A stretch of DNA of 64,000 nucleotides from Eumeta japonica (GCA_005406025.1 BGZK01000004.1:620001-684000); one strand, 5' to 3'; positions 33,471-46,984 are shown, numbered from the stretch's first letter. Notes: generated from the sequence alone by a model not told the origin. A program made the numbers and translations.

Positions 33471-35259
33471 AGGAATGTATGTTAATATCTGGTTAAAAGT
33501 CTTTTCGGAAATCAGTAACTGAGTAACTCGGTGGAAAACAGTAACTTTTCAATTTTAAGGCGAAAAGTTAAAAAAAAGTATGGCAATAAGAATAGCGGTA
33601 GGAGCCGAGAGGTTAGCGCGATTCTTCCAAATCGAAATGTTTCAAATTCCAAAACTAGTTCTATCCTTGGACTGATGATAAATTGATGAACGAATTTCTT
33701 GACCACATGACGCCGTTGGTCCAAGACTTTCTCACCGCGATGATGACAATAAAAGTTGACAGTCCTCGATCGGCTCAAGACCATTGTGGATGGCTAAGGG
33801 CTCAAACCCCTCAATTTTGTACGAGATTGTAGGAAGTCGCACCATTCTGAAAAAACCTAACGTCTATTTCAAAATCTAATTTATATGTAAGATCGCTCCA
33901 TGCATTTCTCCCCATTTGAAGGTGTAAATCTCTTGTTAACTACATGAGCAATTATCGAGGCAAACCCGACGGCTGTTAGTTCTGAATTAAGCCGTATTTG
34001 CTATTCGGAAACGTTTAATTGGATCATGCACGCGTCATCGGCGCTGACGGCACGGCAGGGTGCGGCGGCCAACGTGACGCCTGTTGCTAAATGCGTCTAA
34101 GTGATATTTAATAAAACTTAATTAATATTTAGTATGTAGATAGTTAGTTTTCCGCATCTTAATATCATTATTGATATTTATGAACTGAGTTTTCGGTCTT
34201 TGATTAACGCCTTTGAAGAAATAATATGGAAAGGGGTAGACAGGAATACATATTTTTATATGAATGTATATATTCTTTAACGCTTACGTACACATTAATA
34301 TACAATCAGTATATACAAAAAAGTCGTCTAGAAATCAATATCATTTAATCAAATTTTGAAAGTTTTCCTATTTATCAGCAATAAATAAATTAATTCGAAA
34401 AATTCTTTTTATCTATATTTCTTCTTTCCAATTTTGATAGAATTTATGGTATTTTAGGCAGTAAAATTGAATGAAGTTACACTCTTAGAATTTGGAAAAT
34501 AATTGATTTTTTTATATTATTCAATATTTAGAACTAATAATCAAAATCTAGTCAAGTAATCAAACTCAAATTTTGAAATTAAACGTTTCACATGTTCGAA
34601 GTCCAAAATCAATTATTATACAATTCATTTACAATATGGCAATGTAAACACTTTTTCATTATTCGTCTAACGATATACGTCTTGTGATTTTGTTTGGTTT
34701 TACGCTATGTAATAAAATTTATTGAGAATCGAAATTGACCGGTGTTGATTGATTTAGTGTAAATTTTATAGTAATAAAAAAAAAAACTCTTTTTTATCGA
34801 ATTAAGATTAGTCAAAAAGTCAATGGATTGACATAATTTTTTTACAAATTTAAAGTATAAAGTTTTTTAAGAGCTGTGAAATTTACATTAATTAGTTGAC
34901 TGAATTAGAAATCACTTAAAAAAAATTTGTAAGTTTCAAAAACGTATTTTGATAACACTTTTCTGTAGTTTACAGAGTTCTAGTATTCTAAAAGACTTAA
35001 TAAGTCGAATAGTTTTAAAGTTGTAAGATTTATTTCGTATTCGATATTATTTAAAATCTATTTAACTTATCAAAATCTAATTTTGAAATGCCCTTAATTT
35101 GATCGGGATCGGTAGAATCACACACACTCAAACATGTACCCTATATTGACAGAATAGCTTTCTAGAACCATAGAAGGTTCTGAGTAAAATTTGATTATCA
35201 AAAATTGGGTTAAAAACAACTAATTCTTAGAGAAGTATCAAACTGATAATGAGAATTAC
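33471..35259. other. AT-rich non-coding DNA
   Basis: A small CpG patch lies at 34,028-34,085 (CGGCGCTGACGGCACGGCAG). A 90-codon minus-strand frame (33,512-33,784) has no domain. No repeat family member recognised. Confidence 0.45.
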
Positions 35260-35311
35260 AATTAATTATCATTATTCGCTTCAAATTATCTTAATTAATT
35301 ATCATTATTCG
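35260..35311 (+). repeat. 19-bp direct repeat
   Basis: AATTAATTATCATTATTCG occurs at 35,260-35,278 and exactly again at 35,293-35,311. A partly complementary GATAATGAG precedes the first copy. Confidence 0.85.
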
Positions 35312-38300
35312 ACACCGCAATACTAGATACTTGCTCCCCTTCAATGTTTTATGGTGCTTTTAATTATGAGCGCATGCCCTAATCCCTATGCTAAGCAAAC
35401 TCACAAGTGACCACAGCGTTAAGCATCTTGAAGTTATTGTGACCTCCCTATTATAAAAAGTATAACAAATCATTAATATTTTTCTATGAATTATAGTTAC
35501 AATATTTTGTGTGTTAGTCAATTTTAAGATTTATACACGAGAAAAAAAAAATAGTCCGATCCTTAGTCTGCGAACTAGATAGAAGTTAAGCAAAGAAGTG
35601 AATGAAAAGTTTTTAAAAGTTTTATAAAGTACTCGAAAGTGGAAAGCAAGAGATGGAGTATTAAGGACTTATAATGGAAAAGCTAGCCGAAAACCTATAT
35701 AAAAACAGTTCTTATTTTATATTGTACATATTTTATTTTTACACAGACTTAGCACCTTTTCTCAAAAGAAAAATGACATGTTAGAGTCAGCCGGCGCTGC
35801 GTAAACGTTACAATGTGATTCAGTTGTTTGCTCACACGTCGCGTCGGCCGCCTATCAAAATGGGAGAGTGAGGTTGATATGTAGGCTCACCATGCGTTTT
35901 CGAAAAACGGGGCATCCATATCTTAAAAATTTTTTAGGTTCTGAATTAGGGGGATTGTAATAGACGGAATGCGTAAACGTTGGTTTTTAGTTAGTGAAAA
36001 ATGGAAAAGAATTTATTTAAAAATGTGTAATGAATATACGCTAAAATCATATTTAATAAATCAGTAATGATTGAGCGCAGCGAACCTACACTAAATTCTA
36101 TTTAATTTCTGTCCAAACCACTATTTTAATTTCTTTCTTAGTCCTAATGTATCATTGTAGGGTGGAACACTTGCTCGTTTGCGTCCTCTAATACAAATAA
36201 AAAAATATGATCTGTGGTTGATCTAGTTAACCAGTTCTAAAGCCTTCCACATTGTTTTGAGAAATAAAGTCTTCATGCTTAGAAAGGACGAAAAGATTAT
36301 TGCTCGCATTTTCAAAATAAAAATTATCAGTGTTTTCTTTTAAAACTATTGGATGTACGAAAAATGATTCACTTTATAATTTGTACTTTTCCTCTTACTT
36401 GAAAAGCTCTTGCTTTCTAAATTTCTACGTCCTATAGTTATTGTAAATAATAAACTGAAACAGAAACATTTTAAAAATGAGAGATTGCCTTTTATGCCAA
36501 AGAGAATATGAAAATATTTCAATTCATGACGATAAATTTTCTTGATTTCCACTATATTTAACGCATAGCAATGTTGAGATAGATCTTAAAATTACAAAAA
36601 CATGAATACAATATTGTATAATATATTTATTATCAAATGCAAATAATCAGAGCTGAGCAAAAAAATAGAACTTTAAATTAAATAACGAGAATATATTTTT
36701 GCTGGTGCTTTATACGTTTAAGTAGCAGTAAAAATTTCTATAAAAAAAATAACCCCATTTACATTTTTTTCTATTTTTTTATCACCTACTGCAAAAGCAT
36801 GTTCTTGTGTGATTCTCTTATGTCCTATACACAGACGTAGAGCTTAACACCTTTATGCGGGTCCACTGTTAAGGGTTGGATTATTCAAATATAACCACAT
36901 CCAAAACTAATGACTTACATGCTTTCCATGACCGGGGCTGATGTAATTAATAATTCTTAATACTAAGTCTTTTAATGTGTGTCAAATCAAAACTTTGTTC
37001 CTAGCATTAACGAAGCGAGCACTAATAGTGAAAGTAGTTATAAAATTATTAAAATATGTAGACGGACAAGCTAGGATATTTTCCTAAAAGGACATCTCCC
37101 CATCAATATTCGAACGTGGTCACCGCAACAAAAGGGCTGGCGTGACAAAAACGGAACGCTTTTGATCGTGTTTACGTTGTTATATTTTATCGGAGAAATA
37201 GTTTTCGTTCGTGACCGTGATAATATTGAGTGAAACAAAAGTACGTTGAAAAACCGGCCGACGTTTTTGTGTTACGTATTTACTAAAAAATGGCGTAGTA
37301 CTCATTCATTCAGCGGATATTTTTATCGCTTCTTCGACTTACATCTGGCCGTTTTAAATTGTTTCTTGTTTTGTTTTGGAGTTTATATTATAATGACACC
37401 TTGTTCTATGCTTGTCTGTATTACCGTTTTTGCAATACAGACAAAACAGAAAAAATAGCGTTTCTTGTAAAGGAATCCGTTTAAAGTTATAATTTTTGTA
37501 ATTGTCTATTTAGTAATCTGCTTTGATAATAGAATATGCAATGAAAATATTAAGCGGTTGTTTTGCCTATTGCGATTAAAATGGGGCAACCCTTTGAAAG
37601 TAGGACAGACGGAGAGACAGCATAGATTTTTTATGCGATCTGTTGCTTTTCTTTGGGCAGTGAATTCTAAAATGTAGAATGTGGTTTTTTATGGACTATA
37701 TTGTATTATAACATGATTCCCACGAAATCGCTCTGCATTGGGATCTTTTCAAGATGAAAGATTTTTATAAACAATAGGTGCCGTCTTATACGTATGTACA
37801 CTGAAGACGTTTTTTCGTTATCAGGACATTAGTTAAGAGCTACCGAACGCATCGGTATTGAATTTTGACTATTATACTACATACTGTACTGTGTACTATA
37901 TACACAAAATATATAGTCCGAAAATCGTTTGGAAATCGAATCAGGTTAATGTTTTATTAATCACTTAACCCATAATGCTCAGCCAAACGCGGAGGTGACC
38001 GCTAGTTTTATTTTATATTCAACCAAATCGGACGAGAATTCGCAACAAAACAAAAAAAAGGGTTGAGATATTTTATATTTCGATTAATTTTATTTTTGTA
38101 ATCTGTCCATGTTTTTAATTTTTCAAAGCAAAAGTAAGAAAATATTTCAGCTGGCCATCTTTAAATTCTTGCTTAAGTTGGCTTAAACAGCTTAAACAGG
38201 TTAAAAAACTCATAGCTTAATACGTGTATTTCCGGGATACGAAACTGATACGTTCTCATTCGAAAGCAGCCCGTCAACCACTCCGCCAACAAAGCTTATT

Positions 38301-39540
38301 AATGTTTTTTATTAATGGTATTGTGAGGGAGTTCGTAGCATAACTAAAGCTTTAAAGCTCGTGTAAAACTTTACACGAGATCGAAATAAAAAGTTTTCGT
38401 TTGCTGTTTCGGCAGATATTACAACTAAACTGAAAACCGATAAGTCGTTTAAAAATTTAATAGTTATAAATAGGGTTTGAAATCTTCAATGAGAAAGCGA
38501 TCGCTTGATATAAAAAATTTAAGGAACTTATTCTGTGTCCATCCGTAGACATAGTTAGTCCTAGTTAGTCTTAATGACATTAATGAAGGTATTAAGGGCT
38601 TACATTGAATTTGCCGTTTTAGAACATTGACCGGTTTGAATTTGAATAGTTCACTAATTAGAAAGTTAAATTATAAATGCGGAAACTGTTTAAACGGAAT
38701 GTGGACTTTATCGAACGTTATTTCCGTTAAAAAAAAGTAATTAGTTAATCTTGAGGTACCCAAAAAAGTTTAAATACAAAAAAAACAACTGAGTTAACAA
38801 GTTCTGTTTTTAAATATAGTTAAAAAATCATTGTGTGCTTAAGACCACACTACTGATACTTCAATCCGTCTACCAAGGCGAGATTAATTATAGGAAATAC
38901 AAGTATTTTTTGCTGTCCTGTTTTCATAAAGTAATAACATTTACAGTACATAGAACTATAATTGTTTATAAATAACTCTGGATTCAAATCCAACGTTGAT
39001 TTCAAAAAATCGACTGACGGATATGATGTGCCTTTTGCGTAATTAACATTGAATCTCCACTCAAAACCATTGGAAACATATGAAGATTTCGTTAGAGAAG
39101 ATCAGATCCTAATTTGGTACAGATAAGTAACTTTTCCCAAGTTTCGAATGAAGATCGAATGAGTAAGAAAAAGGAATTGAGGGTCGCCAAATACTAGAAT
39201 GTGAGCTGGCTAAACTTTAAAGTTCAATCGCGACTAGTGTCGAAAAGACATATTTTATTTCTTACTTAAAAGGCGAATTAAATTTACTGATTAACTCTTA
39301 AGTCACTCACGTCGTTTAAGAAATGCTAGAACGTACCTGAGCGCGAAATATTTTCGCTATTAGTAAGACACAGCAAGTGTCTGTCTTGTGATCATAACCA
39401 AACTATTTCTTATGACGATAGATAATGTCTCATATACATACAAAACGACGAATTTTATCATGAACATTTACATATGTACTCACGCGTATAGTATTGAATA
39501 AGATTTTAAATAAAACTTATCGGCACGGCACATACCGTTG
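35312..39540. other. Long AT-rich gene-free stretch
   Basis: No coding gene, RNA or well-bounded element recognised in over 4 kb. The GC-balanced strings at 35,335-35,450 and 35,785-35,900 interrupt the AT background. GACGGACAAGCTAGGATATT and nearby tails (about 37,010-37,080) hint at old repeats. Frames at 36,346-36,552 and 37,246-37,458 are short and lack domains. Confidence 0.45.
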
Positions 39541-40200
39541 TTTATGTGTATACTGAATGCGACTGGTGCGTCATGCTCTCTCATGTAACGCTCGCCGAAC
39601 ATAACAGTGACGCGTTGACTATATCTGTTTCGCTCTCTGAGTCGCCCCGAGCCGACTTTACCCGAACGGAGTGTTACGAGCGTTACGTAGTCGGTCGTGA
39701 CGCCTCAGTCTCATTCAATGTCCACAATATAAATTGTTAAGCACACCTAAAGAAATCTTCACTAACAAGAATTGAACCAAATCGTACCTACATATAAGCT
39801 CATATGACGGAACACCTCTAAAATCCTCACCGAGAGGAAGTAGGCTACTCGTGACGGCGATATTACGCGTGTAGCATTCGAGGCGACGCCGGCGCCCCCG
39901 CCGGCCGGCACGTGTCGAGCTTTGACGCGGCGTCGCGTTGATTGGCTTTCCCGCCCTTCCGCCTCGCAATGCGAAAAATTTCGCTCGCCGCATTATTGCG
40001 GCGACGTAACGCCGATCGAATGCGACACGCCGTCACGTAGCGGCGTGCGGTGTGTGATGAAAAGAAAAACTACTTTGTACTTATGACAAGGGGCAGAAGT
40101 GCTGTCCGTGCCGTGAACGTGGTGGAAGGTTTGGGGTTTGCGTGTTAATTTTTTTTGCGTCAGCTCCGTCGGCCGTTTTGCGGTTTTCGCAGAATACAAC
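39541..40200. other. CpG-rich island, gene not identified
   Basis: CpG density rises at 39,545 and peaks at 39,870-40,050 (GCGACGCCGGCGCCCCCGCC, CACGCCGTCACGTAGCGGCG). Overlapping short frames on both strands have no domain. Could be a promoter, enhancer or repeat core. Confidence 0.5.
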
Positions 40201-40494
40201 GCTTAAAGAGGTCCCCTAGACATCAGTTGTTTTTGCTTGTGATGTAGCGACGGAGAGTGATATTCCAACGGTAACATTTGCTACCTTAAACTAAATCATA
40301 TTAGATATGGTAAATGTTTGTTACAGTCTTTATATTTATCTTACTTATATATTCTTATGAATAGCTGGAATATGAACAATGTCGCAGTATAAACAAAAGA
40401 ATCCTTTAACAAAGGCCTGTTTAGTTAGTAAAAGTTTAGTCAGATATTATTTCTATTCCTAAAAGTTCCTGTGGCTTATTTCTCACTCATTAGA

Positions 40495-40605
40495 TACCCT
40501 ATTTCCTTCTAAAAGACTGGCAACGCACTGGTGGCTTCTTTGGAGTTGAGAATGTCCATGGGAGGCATTAATCACTTAATCTCTCATGGCTTGTATAATC
40601 TTTTG
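40495..40605 (+). repeat. GTCCATGGGCGG-core repeat (copy 2)
   Basis: TTCCTTCTAAAAGACTGGCA, ACGCACTGGTGGCTTCTTTG, GAGAATGTCCATGGGAGGCA, then ATCACTTAATCTCTCATGGC. This aligns step by step with 6,700-6,800 and 59,035-59,135. Confidence 0.8.
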
Positions 40606-40914
40606 CATTTTGAATGTCACAAAGTAAATAAATATATAAATATTACTAGAATCATCCCTAATTTTGGTGCAAAACGCAGTCATTCCTCATTGTTTCTTTG
40701 ATAAAAAGGGTTCACAGCTTCGGAGAACATTTAAAAGCAATTTATACACTGTGATGACTTTCTTATGAACACGAGAACCGCGGCGTTTTACTAGTTTCGT
40801 GAAAAATATGCACCCTATTTAGAACACTCGGTAGACAGTCGGTGCTCTCAATAGTCAGACGTCAGTTCTTATAGCATGCAATTAAGCAAGCTATACGACT
40901 GTATTAACTAAGTG

Positions 40915-40948
40915 TAATCTAACTATAATGACTATTATAGTTAGATTA
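40915..40948. repeat. Perfect 15-bp hairpin
   Basis: TAATCTAACTATAAT (40,915-40,929) pairs exactly with ATTATAGTTAGATTA (40,934-40,948) around the loop GACT. Confidence 0.85.
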
Positions 40949-41929
40949 TAATTAGTTATTACCTACTTTTGTAGCATTTTTAATAAACCAATAATGAGTA
41001 CAATTTTATTATCACCGAATAAGTGTAATAAATTTAAAGTACGATCACAGTATATGCATCATATATTGAATACTTTACAACAGATAATATGTTTATTATA
41101 AAACTGTGTTGTTGCAATTCTTAATAACTTGCAAAGTTTCAAACTATGTAGTGATTTGGAAGTAGGTGAAGATTGAAATAGTTAAATGTCATTCTATTCA
41201 TACATGCAATTGGAGTTAGTCGATTCCTTCTGGATTGATTGTTTTGCAGAATGTACCTTTACGGTAATGGTGGTATAGTTTTTTGTTTTCGTTATTCCCC
41301 TATACAATCTCTGTGTCTTCTTCGTCCTTAATCTGTTTGTTTTTTTTATTACGCTGTAACATAAGCTGATGGATACTGATGAAAAACGACAAACGCCTTT
41401 TAAGTGAGTCAATTCGCTATAAACAAACGAGTCATAGGTACTCCTTCGTACTTAAGTAAGTCTAATGACCTGTCAATTACCGTCATTATTACATGAAAAA
41501 TATACATATCCCGACGACAAGCTGCACTTAAGTCGTTGTTTAGTAATGTTGTGCGTGTACTGCCGTTATTATATAATTTTTCATAACGATAAATCCACCA
41601 AAAAAGTCATGTACTGTTGTGCTTAATTATCGATGTAGAATGGCTGCCTCGTAATTTACCGCATATTTTGTTGAATGTTCTAAGAAATAGTTATTTATGT
41701 ATTACTCGTTTTGAATAAGAAAAATTTGAAAACATGTTATTCACCTAGAAACCTACGTCAACACCTAATACTAGCTCGCGAATTTGATATAATTATTTTC
41801 ATATTTAAATTCGTGTTCACGAAACCTTGTATAAGTATGGCTCAAACACTATCCATCTTTAAAAAGCTCTGTCTCTGAGAACATAGATCAAAGGCAAGTC
41901 GAGCACACGGATAGAGTAAAAAGAGTGAC
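40949..41929. other. AT-rich non-coding DNA, nothing recognised
   Basis: A 72-codon minus-strand frame (41,194-41,412) has no domain. Nothing else seen. Confidence 0.5.
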
Positions 41930-42010
41930 GGACGGAGTAGAAAGAGGCTCTCCTCTTTCTTTGTCCCCCTTTCTTTCCCTCTCTCCCTCTCTCTGTGGAG
42001 GGAGACGGAG
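41930..42010. repeat. Polypyrimidine CT-rich tract
   Basis: Long run of CTCTCCTCTTTCTTTG, CCCCCTTTCTTTCCCTCTC, CCTCTCTCTG type sequence. The minus strand reads as Arg-Glu repeats by composition only. Confidence 0.8.
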
Positions 42011-42094
42011 AAGCCGCAGTTAATTGACTTAAATAATTCCCTCGGTAACACTATTCAGGTGAGATTGAACTTTTTCATTGGTAATGAGGCGTCG

Positions 42095-42290
42095 TCGGGC
42101 GCTCTCGATTTTTCAACAATATCCCGGCGGTGAGACGTCGAAGAGCCGCGCGGCAATTTCCTGAAAATGCTGGCGTAACGAAGCGGGCGCCAGCCGCCGC
42201 CCGGCCGCGTTCGGCGCCCGAGCCACGCTGCACGAGCGGGCGAATCGCTCGCTCAGTGTGAACGTCGCTTTGAATAGAATTGTCCGACAT
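42095..42290. other. CpG-rich island
   Basis: Dense CpG (CGCCAGCCGCCGCCCGGCCG at about 42,188, CACGAGCGGGCGAATCGC at 42,231). Two frames overlap on the minus strand without a domain. Directly follows the polypyrimidine tract by about 85 bp. Confidence 0.5.
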
Positions 42291-42704
42291 GTAAACAAAT
42301 GTAGCCTACTGGGATTGACATTGGCACGTCACATTACAGGATGTGCATACAGTCTGATCAATGAATGCACGAATTATCAATATAGCCAATGTTTTTGACT
42401 GTAAAATGAAACATTGACATAACTGAGATAGTTCCTTTATGATTCTGTGGATTTTATTATTTCATCAGATATTAAATAATGATGAGCTACAAGTTATTCA
42501 AATAGGTACATGGATATCGGTGATTTGTTAATAGTAATATTTTGGGACACATACAGGCAAACTAAGCAACGAGATTTGCAATATTGATATCAGATTTCAT
42601 AAAATACATACGCCATTTTTTTTGTCAATGTACAAAAAGTATACATAATACATAGAAAGACCCAGATTTAAGGCAAATATTAAATATTAACCTAATAAAT
42701 GTTT
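42291..42704. other. AT-rich non-coding DNA, nothing recognised
   Basis: No feature recognised. Confidence 0.5.
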
Positions 42705-42785
42705 GTCTTGTGCTGGAATAGAACTCGCGCCTTCAGTTCAACAAGTAGGGTCACCACCAATCGTGACGATCTCGCAAACTTTTTT
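42705..42785 (-). repeat. tRNA-derived SINE-like fragment
   Basis: On the minus strand the sequence reads GATTGGTGGTGACCCTACTT then GTTGAACTGAAGGCGCGAGT then TCTATTCCAGCAC. The order (A-box-like GTGGTGACCC, then GCGCGAGTTCTATTCC as a decayed B box GGTTCGATTCC) is that of tRNA-derived SINE heads. No full cloverleaf folds, so it is not a functional tRNA. Confidence 0.4.
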
Positions 42786-43303
42786 TTATTTGCAGCAGAA
42801 TTGTTTAACTTTTAGGTCTACTTTTTACTGTAAGGTTTGAAATACACTTATAATTACACAATTATATGATGTGTACATTATAATTTAAGGGGAAGTTCAT
42901 AAAACAAAATTATAGTTGTTTTGAAATCTACCAATCAATGACTGTAATCATCGTTATAATACTAAATCATAATTAAATTTATTCATGATATTCAATAAAA
43001 TTAAATGCAATATGAATAAGATCAATCAGTGAGTAGAAAGGATTATGAATAGTATTAACATTTTTAAGACATTCGCACCTTGTGACAGTCCGTTTTCTAT
43101 TAAATTCTAATTATGAAAATTTTCAAAAGCGTTCTGATTTCAGTACAATATTCAATGTTGTACGGAAATCAGACGAAAGAGTCCCAGAAATACATGATTC
43201 CACAACAGAGATTCGGGTTCCCATGAGTGATTCTTCAATTCGTAAGGACGAAATGGAAGAATTTCCTAAGGATAAGGATACTCTCCAAATACAATGACAC
43301 CGA
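42786..43303. other. AT-rich DNA with an unrecognised 71-codon frame
   Basis: The frame at 43,082-43,297 (+) has an acidic, protein-like second half (RVPEIHDSTTEI...DEMEEFPKDKD) but no known domain. It ends 7 bp before the hairpin at 43,304. It may be a fragment of a transposon protein or chance. Confidence 0.3.
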
Positions 43304-43374
43304 TCGCTTCAGAGCTCCTTATTGGGTGGCATACCGAATACGATATTTCATCCAATAAGGAGCTTCTGAAGCGA
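43304..43374. repeat. 22-23-bp near-perfect inverted repeat
   Basis: TCGCTTCAGAGCTCCTTATT with GG (43,304-43,325) pairs with 43,352-43,374; the only flaw is one extra base in the right arm. The loop is 26 bases. Similarity of the outer flanks (AATGACACC and ACATTAC inverted) is weak. Possibly a pair of transposon termini with almost all interior deleted, or a foldback. Confidence 0.85.
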
Positions 43375-45620
43375 CATTACAAAAAATGTAGAAATTCAAA
43401 TGACATACAAATGTCGTAAAATTAAATTTATACACCGCAAACATAGAACTATAAATATTAGTATAAACCACAGCTAAGTTAGAACAACAGAATATAAAAA
43501 TAATAAGAGCATACGAAAATGACGATATACAAAAACATTTTAACGAAAAACCTAGTTAAAATATCGAATTTGGTAAAAATGAATCGTTGCAAATTTTCAA
43601 CGTGAATGACAGATAGATATTCCTACTTTAATTACTTGCCTTGATGATTTTATAATCAATAAGTTTAAAAAAAATGGGTAAAAGCGGCCCAGTTGATTTT
43701 GTAGTATAGACAACTGACCAATGGAGACTTTCCTAGTGCATACATGGCACCGATCCATATCATTTTCCTGTTACCTTTATTATTACAAATTGTTACAAAA
43801 AAATATTCTGACTATCACCTCATAAGAAACGCTTCTGAAAATACGGATTAAAATCGGATGGATGTCGCGTAACAAGCAAAGTCAGGCCAAACATTAATTT
43901 AACATAACTCGATCTACAATACAAACTCACTTCTACAATACACTTCTAGAATTAACGCTCCGCCTATCGCTTAGTTTATGCAGACGTAGCGACGCTCACC
44001 TGTTATTTCACAATCTTTTCCGAGGACTTGGCGCTTAAAAAGGTAAACAAAAGAAGTCATTTATTTCATAAGAAAATATTTACTTTAGAAGCCCGGCACG
44101 CCTGAGGGGCCGCCGCCGCATTGTCTTTCCGGCGCGGGAGTCGGAGTAATGAACAAGGTCAACGACACGGGATTCGGTTTCTTTCGTGACGCCATTAAAA
44201 TCTGTTAGCCTCTGAGGGGAAGTGATTTGTTCAGCTTTGAAACCAAACACAGTGAACCTGTGTTCACCGGTGAACACGGAGAACCTGTGTTCAGTTGCCT
44301 CACACGCTGAAAAGGTTGTGAGGTGAATTTTGAAGCTGATTAGAATTTGTGAACAGTTTGTCGATATTGACTCTAGATTTCGAGATATTGATCGATCTAA
44401 ATAAATCTATACAGATAATGTAGATTGGTTTACATTGATTGAATAGAAAACATTCGAATTTCTGTATGTTTGTTTGTAATAAATAAATTCGTAAACTACT
44501 GGGCCGATTTTTAAAATGTTCGTACCAGTAGAATGTTATAACTTAAGCTATATTTTATTTTCAAAAAAAAAAAATATAGGGCTCACTATAAAAATTCCAA
44601 TAATGTAGCCCTAGATGTAAAACTATTAGGGAGTAGTGGGGTTGTATGAAATTCTTTCTCACGTATTTATATAAAATTAACTTTATATAAAATTCTTTCT
44701 TAGAAAGTTACACTATCAACCGAGTAACATAGCCTACATTTTAATTTCATTCTAGCATTCGTCCCGGCTTTGTACAGATTAGAACCTTGACCGGTAGCAG
44801 TTTGGGGATTGAAGGGGGAATGGTGAGCAGAATCGATTGAAGTCAGAGAATCAAGAGCAGGAACGATATTGAGATTGACAGCGAAATCTTTCGATACAAA
44901 GACGAAAGAATACATTCCGTATCCATGCGGACGGAACTGCGGGCGGAAACCTGGTACACAGTACTGATTTAGGAATCGTTATCAATAGTTAGCAGTCTTG
45001 CAGTATACAAAGACGCTAATGAATTATGCAAATGATAAGAATTAATTTACATAAGTCCTTCAAATCATGCAGCCTATCGTTATCTCGACTTTCGTAGAAA
45101 TTATTAGTGTGCAATTATCACTATGAATTTCTTCGTATTATTCGAAATAAATTTGAAAAGCAATTACATTCCTTTTAACTTTCTTTTTTATTTTGCTCCC
45201 AGGCCTTATTAACTGTAATTAGATTCTATTAATTAATCCAATTTGAGTACATTAAGCTTCTTTTTGTACGTTAATAAACTCAGGTTTTTTTGTGTGTCCA
45301 ATTCTAAGCGTTTATGACCAAGAGCCAACTTAAGACTAATATTTAAAAGAATTATAAAAATGATCTCGACGATATTGTCCTCTTATGAAATTTGGCCAAC
45401 TTAAATAGCAATTTAGGCCGCTAAGTTTTCTATGAACTATTATTTGTCTCAATTTGTCTCAGACAAAGAAATCAGCAGTATCCACAAAATCAGCCGTTCC
45501 GATTGTTTTCTTTACGAAAATTCTTATCTATACGACCTACTATATCTAAGGGCTTAATGCTTCTCTATCTAGAGAGACATTAAGCCCTCCACGCCGGTCC
45601 AGATCTGGTTGGTTGTGTGT
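43375..45620. other. AT-rich DNA with retroelement-tail-like string
   Basis: At 44,455-44,600 the order TGTATGTTTGTTTGTAATAA, AACTACTGGGCCGATTTTTA and TAGAATGTTATAAC resembles a tail common to lepidopteran repeats. A short CpG patch lies at 44,095-44,140. CTGTGTTCACCGGTGAACAC at 44,260 is a near-palindrome. No gene recognised. Confidence 0.4.
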
Positions 45621-45640
45621 GGGGCGGGCGGGGGGCGGGG
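45621..45640 (+). other. G-quadruplex-type run
   Basis: GGGGCGGGCGGGGGGCGGGG has four G-runs separated by single C bases, meeting the standard pattern for an intramolecular G-quadruplex with very short loops. It is exceptional in this AT-rich window. No promoter or gene is recognised next to it. Confidence 0.8.
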
Positions 45641-46984
45641 CAGGAAAGTGGAAAAGGGGGCGACGCTTGCTAACGACCGTCGTTATCGATACGATCACGA
45701 TTCGGGATCGATTAATTAAAACGCTTTGCTTCAAGTGCTCCAAGAAGAATAATTTGAAGTAAAACGTATTCGTTAATTAGCTTGTGGTCAAGACCGAACT
45801 CAGTATTTCTCGGTTCGTAAGCGACGTTTGAGCCTCCGAGTCGTCAGCGGTGGTCCGCGGCCCCGTACAGAGGGTATAAGGCTATAAGGGTATACGGGTA
45901 TAAGGTGTAAAAGGGCGCCTCTCAGGGACGGGGCGATTGAAATGTGACATAACGACAACAACCGACTTTCTAGCTGTCGAATATGACGGATCTCGATAAT
46001 GACCTAACCGATCTCTTTCATTCTACACAGACAGCATAACAGTTACGGACGCCGGCACAGTTGTTTCACGGGGATGCATATTAATAATAGACATTTAATT
46101 TCTACATCTCCTTCGAAGTATTTCTCCTCACAACCTTGAAGGCTCTCATGATGACGTTCATCGACGAAAAAGGTTTTAGAACTGACCAAATCTCAGTTTT
46201 ACCTAAATGCTAATGGTTGTTATTGATATGAATAGTCAACGTAATGTATTTCAAAAGAGGATGCGAGCCAATGTGGGTTTAGATTAGATTAGATCAAAAT
46301 TTAAAGGGCGGGGCAGGGCTTATAAAATAACATTGTGTTATAGATTGTGAACTTTTGGTTAGGACATTGGACACAATAAGACATTTTGATGTTTTAAAAC
46401 TTTAAAGACTAGTTTTAAAAAAAGTTATGTTTAAATATATGTGATCAATCACAACATATGATAATAGGCTGAAGTAGCTTAATCAGATACGTTTGTTTTT
46501 AAACACTCAAAATAAAATCGAACTATCAGAATTTTAAACACACTGGCATGTAATGATTTTATATCATAGTTTTTCTATTTCATTCGATGTGAGCTAAAAA
46601 GTGAAAAGTAATAACTACAACCAATGAAAGTGACTAAATTTTGAAAAGTCGTACTGCATTTTGTCGTTGATTAGGGATTTGTATTTTCCGTCGCTTTTAT
46701 CAAAAACATATTTTCATTTTTATGTAAATACTAGCAGCAAGAAATATTCATAAATTCAAAGTATACAAGTATGACGATAATTGTAACATATACTAGCCTG
46801 TTACATGTATACAGCGTTAACGCTGACATAAGTAGACTTAGGATTTAAGAATCAAATTAATTCTTAAGCTAAAACATTTTAAATTTATCCATATTATTCT
46901 AATAGATTTCGAGTTGTTTTTTCAATATTCTCTAGCACTTTCCTCTTCACATGAAATTGAGAATCATGAAATATAACCGAACCA
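45641..46984. other. Non-coding DNA with short GGGTATAAGG-type repeat
   Basis: At 45,870-45,912 GGGTATAAGGCTATAAGGGT, ATACGGGTATAAGG is a small tandem array. The rest is AT-rich without recognised features. Confidence 0.5.
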
